Notes under the pieces: model-generated
Databases searched by the model: none
Told to the model about the DNA's origin: nothing
What the model saw: only the letters and a program-made list of their open reading frames with translations
Part shown: positions 27,641-37,012 of the stretch, piece by piece
How the letters are laid out: each line of letters starts with the position of its first letter
How positions within the stretch are numbered: position 1 is the first letter of the stretch
DNA from: LMUY01 sp964242215
Lineage (GTDB): Bacteria > Pseudomonadota > Alphaproteobacteria > Acetobacterales > Acetobacteraceae
Direction: 5' to 3'
Assembly: GCA_964242215.1 (NCBI GenBank)
Contig: CAXTCJ010000006.1
Span: 40,602 to 104,601 of the forward strand
Length of the DNA: 64,000 bases
Program-made: the position numbers and the translations under genes

Positions 27641-28825
27641 ATGTCCGCAGTTCTGGCGCCGCTCCCCCCGGTCGAAACCCACGCCGAAAGCCCTTTCCTG
27701 CGGGAAGAACATATCGCGCTGCGCGACCAGCTCCGTCGTTTCATCCGGACCGAGATCGCGCCGCACGGGGAGCAGTGGGAGGCCGATGGCATGGTGCCAC
27801 GTAGCGTGTTGCGGCGCATGGGCGAGCTTGGCTTCCTGGGCGTGCGCTACCCGCAGGTTTATGGCGGTAGCGAAATGGATACGGTCGCCACCGCAGTGCT
27901 GGCGGAAGAGCTTGGCCGGTCCACCTTCGGCGGCTTCGCGATCACCGTCCTGGTGCACACCGACATGGCGTCGCCGCATCTCGCCAATGCCGGCAGCGCG
28001 GTGCAACTCGCGCGCTACATGCCGGACATCATCGCCGGCCGGAAGATTGCTGCGGTCGCGGTGACGGAGCCAGACGCCGGGTCCGACGTTGCCGCCATCC
28101 GCACCACCGCCCGGCGCGAGGGCGAGAGTTGGGTGCTGAACGGCACCAAGATGTACATCACCAACGGCGTGCACGGGGATGTCGCTTTCGTGGCGGCCAA
28201 GACCGATCTCGCGGCGAAGGGTTCGCGCGGGGTCTCGATCTTCATCGTGGACGCCGGGACGCCCGGCTTCACCGTTGGCCGCGCGCTGGACAAGCAGGGC
28301 TGGCGCTCCTCCGACACGGCCGAATTGGTGTTCGACGAGTGCCGCGTGCCGCAGGCGAACTTGCTCGGTGAGGAGAACCGCGGCTTCTACGCCATCATGC
28401 GCAATTTCCAGAACGAGCGCATCGTGCTTGGTGCGCAGGCGATGGGGGAGGCGCAGGCGGCCCTCGCGCTCACGTTGGACTGGGTGCGGCAGCGCAAGGC
28501 GTTCGGTGCAACGCTGTGGGACAAGCAGGTCATCCGCCAACGTCTGTCGATGCTGGCGTCCCGCGTGGAGGCGGCGCGTTGCCTGGTGTATCAGGCTGCT
28601 TGGCTGGACTCCCAGGGACGCGACTGCATCCGCGACGTGTCCATGGTCAAGGCGTTATGCGGTGAGTTGGTGAACGATGTGATGTACGACTGCCAGCAAT
28701 TCCACGGTGGCATGGGCTACATGCGGGAAAGCGCCATCGAGCGTATGGTTCGAGATGCCCGTATCCAATCCATCGGCGGCGGCGCCACCGAAGTCATGCT
28801 CGAAGAGGTCGCCAAGCGCCTGTAA
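27641..28825 (+). CDS. Acyl-CoA dehydrogenase
   Basis: This 394-residue FAD enzyme has the usual layout: an N-terminal helical domain, a middle beta domain (AVTEPDAGSDVAAIRT and WVLNGTKMYITNG) and a C-terminal helical domain (QFHGGMGYMRESAIERMVRDARI). It oxidises an acyl-CoA to the 2-enoyl-CoA and passes electrons to ETF. The catalytic base is probably the glutamate in MRESAIERM, in the position used by short and medium-chain enzymes. ATG at 27641 is preferred over an upstream TTG. It heads a four-gene operon with a nitroreductase and two MaoC proteins. Chain specificity is unknown. Confidence 0.9.
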   Translation: MSAVLAPLPPVETHAESPFLREEHIALRDQLRRFIRTEIAPHGEQWEADGMVPRSVLRRMGELGFLGVRYPQVYGGSEMDTVATAVLAEELGRSTFGGFAITVLVHTDMASPHLANAGSAVQLARYMPDIIAGRKIAAVAVTEPDAGSDVAAIRTTARREGESWVLNGTKMYITNGVHGDVAFVAAKTDLAAKGSRGVSIFIVDAGTPGFTVGRALDKQGWRSSDTAELVFDECRVPQANLLGEENRGFYAIMRNFQNERIVLGAQAMGEAQAALALTLDWVRQRKAFGATLWDKQVIRQRLSMLASRVEAARCLVYQAAWLDSQGRDCIRDVSMVKALCGELVNDVMYDCQQFHGGMGYMRESAIERMVRDARIQSIGGGATEVMLEEVAKRL

Positions 28826-29502
28826 TGCCGACGGAAGACGCCACGCTGGACGGACTGCTCGGCGGGCGACACAGTTGCCGCGCGTTCCTGGACAAGCCAG
28901 TGGATCGGACACTGATCGAACGATTGCTCACGTTGGCACAGCGGACACCATCCTGGTGCAACACGCAGCCCTGGCAGGTGATCGTCACCAGCGGCGAGGC
29001 AACCCGGCGGTTGGCCGCCGGATTGTCGGAGCAAGCGGACTTAGGCACTCCCGAACGACCCGACATCGCGTTTCCGCCGGCTTATCGCGGCGTGTATCTG
29101 GATCGCCGCCGGGTCTGCGGCTTCCAGCTGTATGGCGCGCTGGGCATCGAGCGCGGCGACAGAAATGGCTATGCGGCCCAGGCGAGGCAGAACTTTCGCT
29201 TTTTCGGGGCCCCGCATTTTGCCCTGATCACGACCGACGCGGAACTGGGGACCTACGGGGCGATCGATTGCGGCGGCTATGTCTCGGTGTTCCTGCTCGC
29301 GGCACAGTCGCTCGGATTGGCGACGATCCCACAGGCGGCGATCGCATCCTACAGCCCCTGGCTGCGGGATCATTTTGCCTTGCCGGCGGACCGCCTGGTC
29401 GTATGCGGCATTTCGTTCGGCTACGCGGACACGGCACACGAGGCGAATAGTTTCCGGACCGAGCGGGCGGAGCTGACAGAGGCGGTGCAGTGGCGCGACT
29501 AG
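28825..29502 (+). CDS. Nitroreductase-family FMN oxidoreductase
   Basis: This 225-residue nitroreductase-fold protein has the N-terminal FMN contact RHSCRAF, then TPSWCNTQPWQVIV (about 45-58) and a C-terminal IDCGGYVSVFLLAAQSLGLATIPQAA segment typical of the dimer. The ATG overlaps the dehydrogenase stop by one base (TAATG). Family members reduce nitro groups, quinones or enoates with NAD(P)H. In a beta-oxidation operon it could be an enoate or flavin reductase; this is speculation. Confidence 0.85.
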   Translation: MPTEDATLDGLLGGRHSCRAFLDKPVDRTLIERLLTLAQRTPSWCNTQPWQVIVTSGEATRRLAAGLSEQADLGTPERPDIAFPPAYRGVYLDRRRVCGFQLYGALGIERGDRNGYAAQARQNFRFFGAPHFALITTDAELGTYGAIDCGGYVSVFLLAAQSLGLATIPQAAIASYSPWLRDHFALPADRLVVCGISFGYADTAHEANSFRTERAELTEAVQWRD

Positions 29503-29533
29503 CCTGCAGCCTGCAAACAATAAGGGAGACATC

Positions 29534-29983
29534 ATGCCCGGCTTGTATTTCGAGCAGTTCGTGGAGGGGCATGTGTTCGAGCATCCCTGGACGCGGACGA
29601 TTACCGAATCCGACAACGTCCTGTTCTCCACCATGACGATGAACCCCGCCAAACTGCATCTTGACGCCGCCTATTCGGCAACGACCGAGTTCGGCCAACC
29701 CATCGTCAACAGCCTGTTCACCCTCGGTTTGATGATTGGCATGAGCGTGAACGACACAACCTACGGCACCACGGTCGCCAATCTCGGCATGGACGAGGTG
29801 CGCTTTCCCAAGCCGGTGTTCCATGGCGACACGGTGCGGGTTCGCACGACCGTGCTCGGCAAGCGCGCCAGCAAATCGCGGCCAGGCCAAGGCATCGTGG
29901 AGTTCCGGCACGAGACGATCAATCAGCGCGAAGAGATCGTAGCAAGCTGCCGCCGGTCGGCCCTCATGCTGGGCCAGGCGTAG
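29534..29983 (+). CDS. MaoC-family hydratase (2), mesaconyl-CoA hydratase-like
   Basis: This 149-residue hot-dog protein has the active-site region STMTMNPAKLHLD, lacking the canonical GDxNPxH spacing but matching the variant of mesaconyl-CoA hydratase-type MaoC proteins. GGGAG lies 5 bases before the ATG at 29534. It probably hydrates a substituted enoyl-CoA made by the dehydrogenase upstream. A second, more canonical MaoC gene follows 4 bases later, so the pair may form a heteromer or serve successive steps. Confidence 0.82.
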   Translation: MPGLYFEQFVEGHVFEHPWTRTITESDNVLFSTMTMNPAKLHLDAAYSATTEFGQPIVNSLFTLGLMIGMSVNDTTYGTTVANLGMDEVRFPKPVFHGDTVRVRTTVLGKRASKSRPGQGIVEFRHETINQREEIVASCRRSALMLGQA

Positions 29984-29987
29984 CGCG

Positions 29988-30416
29988 GTGGCAGCCCCTC
30001 CCGTCGGCGCTCGCCTCGAGCGGGACCTGTTGCTGGACGCAGCCGCGATCAGAGCCGGCGCGCTTATGGTCGGGGACCACAACCCGCTCCACCACGACGA
30101 GGCATTCGCCGTGGCCAGCCGCTACGGGGAACTGATCGCCAGCGGCGCCTATACGTCGGGGCTTCTCGCGGGCTTACTCAGCATCGGCTTCGGCGAAGCG
30201 GCCGAGAATGATCACGGGCATGTCGGCGTCGACTATCACGTGCGGTTCCGCGGTCCGGTTCGCGTCAATCGCTTGATGCGCATGGAGTGGGTGGTGGCGA
30301 CGTTGGAGGAGCGGCGCTCCGGCATCGTCGCAACCATGGAGGGGCGGATCATCGATACGACTGGTAATGCAACGGTCCTGACCGCTGAGATGAAGCTACT
30401 ATACTTTACGTCTTAG
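29988..30416 (+). CDS. MaoC-like hot-dog protein (3)
   Basis: This 142-residue protein starts at GTG 29988. It carries the canonical hydratase signature MVGDHNPLHHD (about 28-38) and ASGAYTSGLLAGLL in the following helix. It is the last gene of the dehydrogenase operon. It could hydrate enoyl-CoA or hydrolyse a thioester, since both activities occur in this fold. It converges on the MarR gene 47 bases on. Confidence 0.78.
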   Translation: MAAPPVGARLERDLLLDAAAIRAGALMVGDHNPLHHDEAFAVASRYGELIASGAYTSGLLAGLLSIGFGEAAENDHGHVGVDYHVRFRGPVRVNRLMRMEWVVATLEERRSGIVATMEGRIIDTTGNATVLTAEMKLLYFTS

Positions 30417-30463
30417 CCCGGGCTTGGGATCGCCCTCGCCAAGGCGGACGACAAGTGGGCTGG

Positions 30464-30901
30464 TCAGGCGGTGGTCAGCCGCCGAAGCAAGTCGAGCAGC
30501 ACGGCCTGTTCCGCCGTGTTCAACGGTGCCAAGGTACGGGCGGTGATCTCCGTCGCGGCCGGCACCACGCTATCGGTCAGCCGGCGGCCGGCGGGGGTGA
30601 GGGACACCAGGTGCATCCGGCCGTCATCCGGGTCCGGTTTGGACCGCGTCAAGCCGCGCAGGCTCAGCCGGTCGATCACGCCCTTGATGGTTGCCGCATC
30701 CATCGCCGTCAGCCGCCCGAGCCGGTTCTGCGAGCACACGCCGAGTTCGCGGATCTTGGCGAGCGCCGCGAACTGGGTGGCGGTCAGCTGCTCCGGCATG
30801 TGCTCGGCGAAGATCGACAGATGCCGTTGTCCGGCTTGACGCAGCAGGAAGCCGACATTCTCCTCCAGCACATAAGGATGGTCGGCGGTCTCCGGGGACA
30901 T
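30464..30901 (-). CDS. MarR-family transcriptional regulator
   Basis: This 145-residue winged-helix regulator has the MarR DNA-binding core LGRLTAMDAATIKGVIDRLSLRGL and wing PDPDDGRMHLVSLTPAGRRL. MarR proteins usually repress until an aromatic or phenolic ligand binds. It starts 10 bases after the UPF0280 gene stop and is last in the operon with the reductase-like gene. This suggests control of the heteroaromatic cluster, whose divergent promoter region holds inverted decamers. Confidence 0.85.
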   Translation of the reverse strand: MSPETADHPYVLEENVGFLLRQAGQRHLSIFAEHMPEQLTATQFAALAKIRELGVCSQNRLGRLTAMDAATIKGVIDRLSLRGLTRSKPDPDDGRMHLVSLTPAGRRLTDSVVPAATEITARTLAPLNTAEQAVLLDLLRRLTTA

Positions 30902-30911
30902 GGGGCCGAAC

Positions 30912-31787
30912 CTACCTTGTTAGAGCCGCTTGCGTCGTGAGGGCGCGTGCTTCGAACAGTCTACCCGCTTGCACCAAAACGGTGACCCCCCGCAAATGCA
31001 GCGCTGCCGCCTCGATCCATCCGCGGCCGAGCAAATCCCGCGCAAGGTCAGCGCCGCGGTCGAGCGCCGTTTCGATCTCGTCTCCGCGCAAGGCGCCGAC
31101 AACCAACGTCACCGGCATGGACCCGAGATCGCTCTGCGGCCGCCGACTCGGCCCACGCAGGATCGCTGTCTGCCCCGGTAGGTCTACGGCGTTGGCGACC
31201 ATGGTTGCCGCCGCATCCGCCATGGCGGCACACCGTGCGCCGATCGTCACCGCATCGGCGATACCGAACGTGTCACTGCGCCCACCGAAACCGCTGGTCG
31301 CTATTCCGCGCGTCGGTTGGTCGGCATCGATGCGCATGCGGCCGAACAAAGTCGGGTCGTCCGCACGGGCGGCCAGGCCGGCGACGATGTGCTGGCCGGG
31401 GCGCAGGTGAATGGCAATGTCGCCGCCGTTGTTGACCGTGATCCGGTCCAGGCCGGTTCCCATCGCCGCGAGCACCTCATCGGCGACGGACCCGGCCACG
31501 GCGGCCATGGGGGTGATGAAACAGCTGCCGGCATAGGGTTGCACGGCATCCTGCATCCGCCGCGCGACCGAGCCCTCCGCCCGGCGCGCGTTGGGCCGGC
31601 GAAGCAGCGGCAGTTCGCGGCAGAGTTCGTCCAGCACAGTCTGCATCCGCGCCGCTGCAGCCTGGTAGGCAGCTGTCACCGCCGCCGGGTCGCCGTGGGC
31701 TTGAATGATCAGATCGATTGGCCCGTCCTGCAGATGCAGTCGGCCGCCGGGCAGCAGCGCGATCTGCAGGCGCGATCCTACCGCCAC
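30912..31787 (-). CDS. UPF0280-family protein (ApbE-like fold)
   Basis: This 291-residue protein starts at GTG 31787, overlapping the stop of the reductase-like gene by 10 bases. The central FITPMAAVAGSVADEVLAAM and VNNGGDIAIHLRPG segments are characteristic of UPF0280, a family distantly related to the FMN transferase ApbE. UPF0280 genes often accompany 6-hydroxynicotinate reductase-like genes. A role in flavin attachment or cofactor loading of that partner is possible but unproven. Confidence 0.78.
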   Translation of the reverse strand: MAVGSRLQIALLPGGRLHLQDGPIDLIIQAHGDPAAVTAAYQAAAARMQTVLDELCRELPLLRRPNARRAEGSVARRMQDAVQPYAGSCFITPMAAVAGSVADEVLAAMGTGLDRITVNNGGDIAIHLRPGQHIVAGLAARADDPTLFGRMRIDADQPTRGIATSGFGGRSDTFGIADAVTIGARCAAMADAAATMVANAVDLPGQTAILRGPSRRPQSDLGSMPVTLVVGALRGDEIETALDRGADLARDLLGRGWIEAAALHLRGVTVLVQAGRLFEARALTTQAALTR

Positions 31788-33214
31788 GGATTACCGGATG
31801 GGTTGGCCAAGCGCAGCCGGGCGCCATCCGTGCGCATGATGTCGTCGAGTGGGCGGATGTGGTCCATATGTCCTCCCATGATCGCGTATTGCTCGCGCGG
31901 CAGGGTGAACTCGATGGGGGCGACAAGGGCCGGGGTTGGCACCATCCCGAAGGCGTTGGCCGGCAGCAGGCTTACGTCCACCATGAACGTGATCCCGCCG
32001 CCGGGCCACAGGAACACCGGGGCGCCGCCGCAGGTTACGCGGGTCAGCGATTTGCGCACGGATTGCGTCAGCCGCACTGGATTTTCCGTGACGCCCGCGC
32101 GCAACGACCCGCCGGCGCCGCCGATGAACAGCACGCTGCACAAGGCAGGCTCGCAATTCTCCTGGATGCGCGCGACCGACAGCCCGACGCTGTCCGGCAT
32201 CGTCATCTCGTGTGGGACGAGCTGGTCGTCCAGTTCGTAATACCCGGCGTGTTCGCCGGTCGTGCCGACCATCAGCATGCGCAATCCGGGCCGCGCCCGT
32301 TTGGGATCGAAGGCGCCCAGGATCGAGAGCGGGTCCTTGATCGACGTGCCACCCCAGCCGGTGCCGGGCGCTGCGACCTCGAAATAGCGGCCTGGGGTCG
32401 AACGGCGGCCCAGGATGCGGATGCCGGTTTCCGGGATGCCCAACACCTTGCCGGCCGCGTGTTCGGACAGCACGCCGGTGATGTGATCGTCCACCACCAC
32501 CACCTCGTCCACCAGAGATTGCCACTGTTTGGCGAACATCCCGATCGTCGCCGACCCACAGCCGACCCGCATGCGCTGTTCGCTATGGCCGTCAATGATC
32601 GGCGGTTGCCCGGCCTGCACCACCATGCTCACGCCGCCATCCACACTCAGTTCGACGGCCGCGCCGTTGCTGAGGCTCAGTAGCGCGTCGCAGGTCGCCC
32701 GCCCGGCTTTCTTGCCGCTGCCGGTCAGATGGTGGACGCCGCCCAGGGATAGCATTTGCGAGCCATACTCGCCGGTGGTCACATGCCCGATCGGCTCCCC
32801 GGCGGCGCGCACCGTGGCGCACTCGGGGCCGACGTGGCGGTCGGTGTCGATCTTCACCTTCACGCCGCAATAGCTGAAGATGCCTTCGGTCACGACGGTC
32901 ACCACGTCGACGCCGTCAAATTCCGACGCGACGATGAACGGCGCGGGCTTGTAGTCGGGATAGGTCGTGCCCGCGCCGATGGCGGTGACGAAAGCCGGGC
33001 CGCCGACCATGTCGCCATCCCACTCGCGCTCGCCGTCCAGGAAGGCAACGAGCGCGCCGCCCCCCGTTGCGCGCTGCGACAGGATCACGTGCGGGTCGAC
33101 GCGTATGAGCTGCCCCGCGTCGTTCGCGTAACGGTCGCATGCGCCGGCCTGGCCGAGCTTTATGATGCAGGCCACCGGGCAAGCGTCGCAGCGAATACGG
33201 CCATCGTCGGACAT
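31778..33214 (-). CDS. 6-hydroxynicotinate reductase-like iron-sulphur protein
   Basis: ATG at 33214 is chosen because GGAGGA (33222-33227) lies 7 bases before it; an upstream GTG at 33232 lacks such a site. The product has 478 residues. A cysteine cluster at the N-terminus (C9, C12, C16, C26) looks like an iron-sulphur site. The rest, with long glycine-rich stretches such as GSGKKAGRATCDALL, matches proteins annotated as 6-hydroxynicotinate reductase. That enzyme reduces 6-hydroxynicotinate to 1,4,5,6-tetrahydro-6-oxonicotinate in clostridial and Azorhizobium pathways. Neighbouring UPF0280, DUF1185 and molybdenum hydroxylase genes support N-heterocycle reduction. The exact ring substrate is not known. 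Confidence 0.7.
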   Translation of the reverse strand: MSDDGRIRCDACPVACIIKLGQAGACDRYANDAGQLIRVDPHVILSQRATGGGALVAFLDGEREWDGDMVGGPAFVTAIGAGTTYPDYKPAPFIVASEFDGVDVVTVVTEGIFSYCGVKVKIDTDRHVGPECATVRAAGEPIGHVTTGEYGSQMLSLGGVHHLTGSGKKAGRATCDALLSLSNGAAVELSVDGGVSMVVQAGQPPIIDGHSEQRMRVGCGSATIGMFAKQWQSLVDEVVVVDDHITGVLSEHAAGKVLGIPETGIRILGRRSTPGRYFEVAAPGTGWGGTSIKDPLSILGAFDPKRARPGLRMLMVGTTGEHAGYYELDDQLVPHEMTMPDSVGLSVARIQENCEPALCSVLFIGGAGGSLRAGVTENPVRLTQSVRKSLTRVTCGGAPVFLWPGGGITFMVDVSLLPANAFGMVPTPALVAPIEFTLPREQYAIMGGHMDHIRPLDDIMRTDGARLRLANPSGNPWR

Positions 33215-33236
33215 CCGGCATTCCTCCGTCACGCCA

Positions 33237-33311
33237 CTCGTTTGTATGCCAATGACCTTCCCGCCGTAAAGCTTGACGGTTTTTCCGCCAGACCATTAGT
33301 CTACAAACAAG
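33237..33311. promoter_or_regulatory. Inverted decamers in the divergent reductase/hydroxylase promoter region
   Basis: CTCGTTTGTA (33237-33246) and TACAAACAAG (33302-33311) are inverted copies differing at one position, 55 bases apart. They lie 23 and 16 bases from the two divergent start codons. A plus-strand TTGACG (33273-33278) with TTAGTC or TAGTCT 17-18 bases on could be the hydroxylase promoter. The layout suggests a shared regulator, possibly the MarR protein at 30464-30901. Confidence 0.4.
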
Positions 33312-33326
33312 TTTCCCCGGGGCACG

Positions 33327-34184
33327 ATGAAATCAGCCGCGTTCATGCATCATCTGCCGGCCTCCGTAGCCGAGGCGGTGACGATCCTGGCGAACGTAGC
33401 TCCCGAAGGTGGACGGATCATCGCCGGCGGCCAGACGTTGGTGCCGATCATGGCGCTGCGGCTGGCGCAACCGCCGCATTTGGTGGACATCAACGCCATC
33501 CCGGGGTTGGACCGGGTGGAGGCCGCCGATGGCGTGCTGCAGATCGGCGCCCTGGTGCGCCATGCCGCCATGCAGCGCCTGCCGGCGACGATGCCCGGCG
33601 CTGCCATTCTGAACCGTGTCGCCGGACATATCGCGCATTTGCCGATCCGCAACCGCGGGACCGTTTGCGGCAGCCTCGCTTATGCCGACCCGGCGGCTGA
33701 GTGGTGCATGGTGTTGGTCGGGCTCGGCGGCTGGGTGGTCGCTGCCAGCCTGCGGGGTGAGCGGATCATCCCGGCCGCCGATTACTTCCTGGGGATCATG
33801 ACCACGGCCCTGGCGGACGACGAGTTGATCGTTCAGGCGCGCTTCGACCTGCCGCCGGCGGGCACGCGATGCGGTTTCCAGGAGGTCAGCCGCCGCGCCG
33901 GCGACTACGCGATGGCGATGGCCCTGGTGACCTGGCGGCTGGAGGATGGGCTGATCGCGGGTCCCCGCGTGGCGGTGGGCGGCGCCGAACCAGTGCCACG
34001 CCGCCTGCTAACCACCGAGGCCGCGCTGCTGGGCCAGCCGCCCAACGACGCCACTTTCCGCCGTGCCGCCGACCAGGCTGCCGCCGAGATCGACCCGATG
34101 ACGGACGGCCAGGTCGATGCCGGGCTGCGACGCGATCTGGTGCGCGCCATGACCCGCCGTGCGCTGGCGCAATCCGCTGGCTGA
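33327..34184 (+). CDS. Molybdenum hydroxylase FAD-binding (medium) subunit, CoxM/CutM type
   Basis: This 285-residue flavoprotein subunit has FAD contacts at IIAGGQTLVPIMALRLAQP (about 31-49) and TVCGSLAYADPAAEW (about 112-126), and the CO dehydrogenase flavoprotein C-terminal domain from about 175. It passes electrons from the iron-sulphur subunit to an acceptor. It is first in the order medium-large-small, and the large-subunit gene starts 26 bases before its stop. Confidence 0.9.
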   Translation: MKSAAFMHHLPASVAEAVTILANVAPEGGRIIAGGQTLVPIMALRLAQPPHLVDINAIPGLDRVEAADGVLQIGALVRHAAMQRLPATMPGAAILNRVAGHIAHLPIRNRGTVCGSLAYADPAAEWCMVLVGLGGWVVAASLRGERIIPAADYFLGIMTTALADDELIVQARFDLPPAGTRCGFQEVSRRAGDYAMAMALVTWRLEDGLIAGPRVAVGGAEPVPRRLLTTEAALLGQPPNDATFRRAADQAAAEIDPMTDGQVDAGLRRDLVRAMTRRALAQSAG

Positions 34185-36492
34185 CTCGGCCACATGGGTC
34201 GGCCGCTCCATCCGGCGCTTCGAGGATCCGGCCCTGCTGCGCGGGGAGGGCCACTTCACCGCCGATCTGCCCGCGCGTCACTGGGTACGCTTCATCCGCA
34301 GCCCGGTCGCCAGTGGGCGCCTCACCCACGTGATCGCACCAGAGGGCGCCCGCCTGTTCACCGCCGCCGACCTGGTGGGGGTGAAGCCGATCCGCCCGGT
34401 GATCGAAAGCTTCGGCTACGTTTGCATCGAGCAGCCGGTGCTGGCGCAGGACACGCTTCGCTACGTCGGCGATCTGATCGGCGCCATCGTGGCGCCCAGC
34501 AAGGAAGCCGCGGAGGACGCTGCCGACCTGGTGGATATCGGCATCGACTCCCTGCCGCCGCTGATGGACGCCGCCGCGGCGATGGCGCCCGGCGCTGCCC
34601 GCATCCACCCCGGCGCCGAGGGCAACCTGGTCGTGGACGCCCACATGGCAACGCCGGGTCACGCGGCGGCGGTAGCGGGGGCGGACCGGATCGTGCACGC
34701 CGCCATCCGGTCCCGCCGGCAAAATGGCCTCCCGATCGAGCCGCGCGCCGCCCATGCCGCGTTCGACCCGGCGACCGGGCGGATTACGCTCACCTGCACC
34801 GCGCAGATGCCGCATCTGATGCGCACGGTGATCGCCGACTTGCTTGGCCTGGACGAGCGGGACCTGCGCGTGGTGGCGCCCGATGTCGGCGGCGGGTTCG
34901 GGCAAAAGATGTCGCTGGCGCCGGAATACGTGGTGGTGGTGTGGCTGGCACGGCACCTGCGCAGCACCGTCGCCTGGACCGAGGACCGCCGTGAGAACCT
35001 CATGTCCAGCTTCCACAGCCGCGACATGCACGTCTCAGTCGAGGGTGCGTTCGACGCCGATGCCAGGCTCGTTGCGCTGACCGGCGACGTGGTGGCCTGC
35101 GTCGGCGCCTACGCCCCGTTCCCCAACACCGCAGCGGTCGAGCCGCTGATGTCGCTGGCCGAACTCCCGGGCCCGTATGCCGTCGCCGAGTACGCCTGCC
35201 GCGCCCGTGGCGTGCTGACCAATACCTGCACCAGCGCCCCGTATCGTGGCGTTGCCCGGCCGGCCATCACGCTCGCGCTGGAGCGACTGATGGACCGCGC
35301 CGCCGCCGCGTTCGGCTTGGAGCCTGCCGAGATCCGCCGCCGCAATCTGATCACCGTCTTCCCGCACCGAACCCGGACCGGGCTGACCTATGACGAGGGC
35401 ACCTACCAGGAGACGCTGACCCAGGCGGTGACGCTGGCGGAGCTCGCGGCATTCCGTGTGCGGCAGGCGGAGGCCCGCAATCAGGGCAAGTATCTCGGCC
35501 TCGGCCTGTCCTGTTTCTGCGAGCGCACCGGGTATGGCAGCATCGCCTTCGCGGCGCGCGGCATGCCGGTGACGCCGGGTTGGGAGACGGTGCAGATCGA
35601 CATGGACCCCTCTGGCTTCGTCGAGGCCCGGATCGGCGCCAGCCCGCACGGCCAGGGGCTGCGCACGACGCTGGCGCAGATCATCGCCGACGAATTGGGG
35701 CTGGCGCCGAACCGCATCCGCATCATCCACGGCGACACCGATCGCACGCCGTATGGTTGGGGCACCTTCGCCAGCCGGTCGCTGGTGATCAGCGGTGGCG
35801 CCTGCAAGCTGGCGGCGGGCAAACTGCGCGACCGCCTGGCGGGTCTGGCCGGGCAGGCGATGGAAGCCGCGGCGGCGGACATCGTGTTGGAGGACGGGCA
35901 GGCGCGGGTGATCGGCACCGATCGCAGCATCCCGCTGGTGACCCTCGCCCGCATGGCGCATCACCGGGTGAGCGGCTTCGCGCCAGGCACCGCGCCGGGC
36001 CTGGCGGAACAGGCCACTTACGACCCGGCCGGCACCTTCTCCAACGCGTGCCATTTGGCGATCGTGGAGGTGGACGCCGAAACCTACGCCGTGCACATCG
36101 AGCGCTTCATCGTGGTGGAGGATGCCGGCCAACTCATCAACCCGATGATCGTCGACGGCCAGATCTGCGGCGGGGTCGCGCAAGGCATCGCCAACGCGTT
36201 GTACGAGGAGATCATCTACGACGTGAGCGGCGACATTCTCAGCACGACGCTGGCCGACTTCCTGCCACCGACCGCTCACGAGATCCCGCCGATCGAGATC
36301 CACCACATGGTGACGCTCACGGACGCGACGATCACCGGCGCCAAGGGCGTGGGCGAGGGCGGCACAATCGGCGCCCCGGCCGCCATCATCGCCGCGATCA
36401 ACGACGCGCTGGCGCCTTTCGGGGCGGAGATCAACGAGATGCCCGCCACCCCCCGCCGCATCCGTGACGCCATCCAGGCGGCGACCGCATGA
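34159..36492 (+). CDS. Molybdenum hydroxylase large (molybdopterin) subunit, xanthine dehydrogenase family
   Basis: This 777-residue catalytic subunit holds molybdopterin cytosine dinucleotide. The cofactor loop G244-GGFGQ and the catalytic glutamate E733 in GVGEGGTIGAP are visible. The loop APYRGVARP resembles form II enzymes; the AYxCSFR loop with the catalytic cysteine of true CO dehydrogenase is absent. Substrate is therefore more likely an aromatic or N-heteroaromatic ring hydroxylated with water-derived oxygen. The start is GTG 34159 inside the medium-subunit gene; no better start lies before the conserved region. Confidence 0.88.
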   Translation: MRWRNPLADSATWVGRSIRRFEDPALLRGEGHFTADLPARHWVRFIRSPVASGRLTHVIAPEGARLFTAADLVGVKPIRPVIESFGYVCIEQPVLAQDTLRYVGDLIGAIVAPSKEAAEDAADLVDIGIDSLPPLMDAAAAMAPGAARIHPGAEGNLVVDAHMATPGHAAAVAGADRIVHAAIRSRRQNGLPIEPRAAHAAFDPATGRITLTCTAQMPHLMRTVIADLLGLDERDLRVVAPDVGGGFGQKMSLAPEYVVVVWLARHLRSTVAWTEDRRENLMSSFHSRDMHVSVEGAFDADARLVALTGDVVACVGAYAPFPNTAAVEPLMSLAELPGPYAVAEYACRARGVLTNTCTSAPYRGVARPAITLALERLMDRAAAAFGLEPAEIRRRNLITVFPHRTRTGLTYDEGTYQETLTQAVTLAELAAFRVRQAEARNQGKYLGLGLSCFCERTGYGSIAFAARGMPVTPGWETVQIDMDPSGFVEARIGASPHGQGLRTTLAQIIADELGLAPNRIRIIHGDTDRTPYGWGTFASRSLVISGGACKLAAGKLRDRLAGLAGQAMEAAAADIVLEDGQARVIGTDRSIPLVTLARMAHHRVSGFAPGTAPGLAEQATYDPAGTFSNACHLAIVEVDAETYAVHIERFIVVEDAGQLINPMIVDGQICGGVAQGIANALYEEIIYDVSGDILSTTLADFLPPTAHEIPPIEIHHMVTLTDATITGAKGVGEGGTIGAPAAIIAAINDALAPFGAEINEMPATPRRIRDAIQAATA

Positions 36493-36986
36493 CCGCGCGC
36501 GTCGCCCTGCAGCTGACCATCAATGGTGATGGCTACAACGTTCTGGTCGAGCCGCGCCGTACTTTGGCCGACGCCATCCGCGAGGATTGCGGCCTCACCG
36601 GCACCCATATCGGCTGCGAGCACGGCGTCTGTGGCGCCTGCACGATCTTGCTCGACGGCGAGCCGGTCCGCGCCTGTCTGGTGTTTGCCGTGCAGGTGCA
36701 GGGCCGCGCTATCCGCACCGTCGAGGGCCTGGCGCAAGACGGCCGGCTGCATCCGTTGCAGCAGGCGTTCATGGACCATCACGGGCTGCAATGCGGCTTC
36801 TGCACGCCGGGCTTCCTGATGCTGGCCGCCGGCGTGCTGGAACGCGACCCGGTGCTGCCCGAGGCCGACCTGCTCGACCTGGTCGCCTCCAACCTGTGCC
36901 GCTGCACTGGCTACCGGGGCATCCTCGATGCCGTGCGCGCTGCCGCCGCCGCGATGAGTGCTGCGCAACCCGAGGAGCCGATCTGA
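36489..36986 (+). CDS. Molybdenum hydroxylase small [2Fe-2S] subunit
   Basis: This 165-residue protein has both clusters. The plant-type ferredoxin cluster is C43, C48, C51 and C63. The second is C102-GFC105 and C137-RC139. It relays electrons from the molybdenum site to the flavin. ATGA overlap with the large-subunit gene shows coupling. It ends the three-gene hydroxylase unit and converges on the livF-like gene after 26 bases. Confidence 0.92.
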   Translation: MTARVALQLTINGDGYNVLVEPRRTLADAIREDCGLTGTHIGCEHGVCGACTILLDGEPVRACLVFAVQVQGRAIRTVEGLAQDGRLHPLQQAFMDHHGLQCGFCTPGFLMLAAGVLERDPVLPEADLLDLVASNLCRCTGYRGILDAVRAAAAAMSAAQPEEPI

Positions 36987-37012
36987 TACCGCCGGGTTAC
37001 CCCGCTAAGTCA

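Noticed and set aside
34159..36492. Aerobic CO dehydrogenase large subunit
   Set aside because: The catalytic AYxCSFR loop of form I enzymes is missing and an APYRGVARP loop is present, so a ring or aldehyde hydroxylase is more likely.
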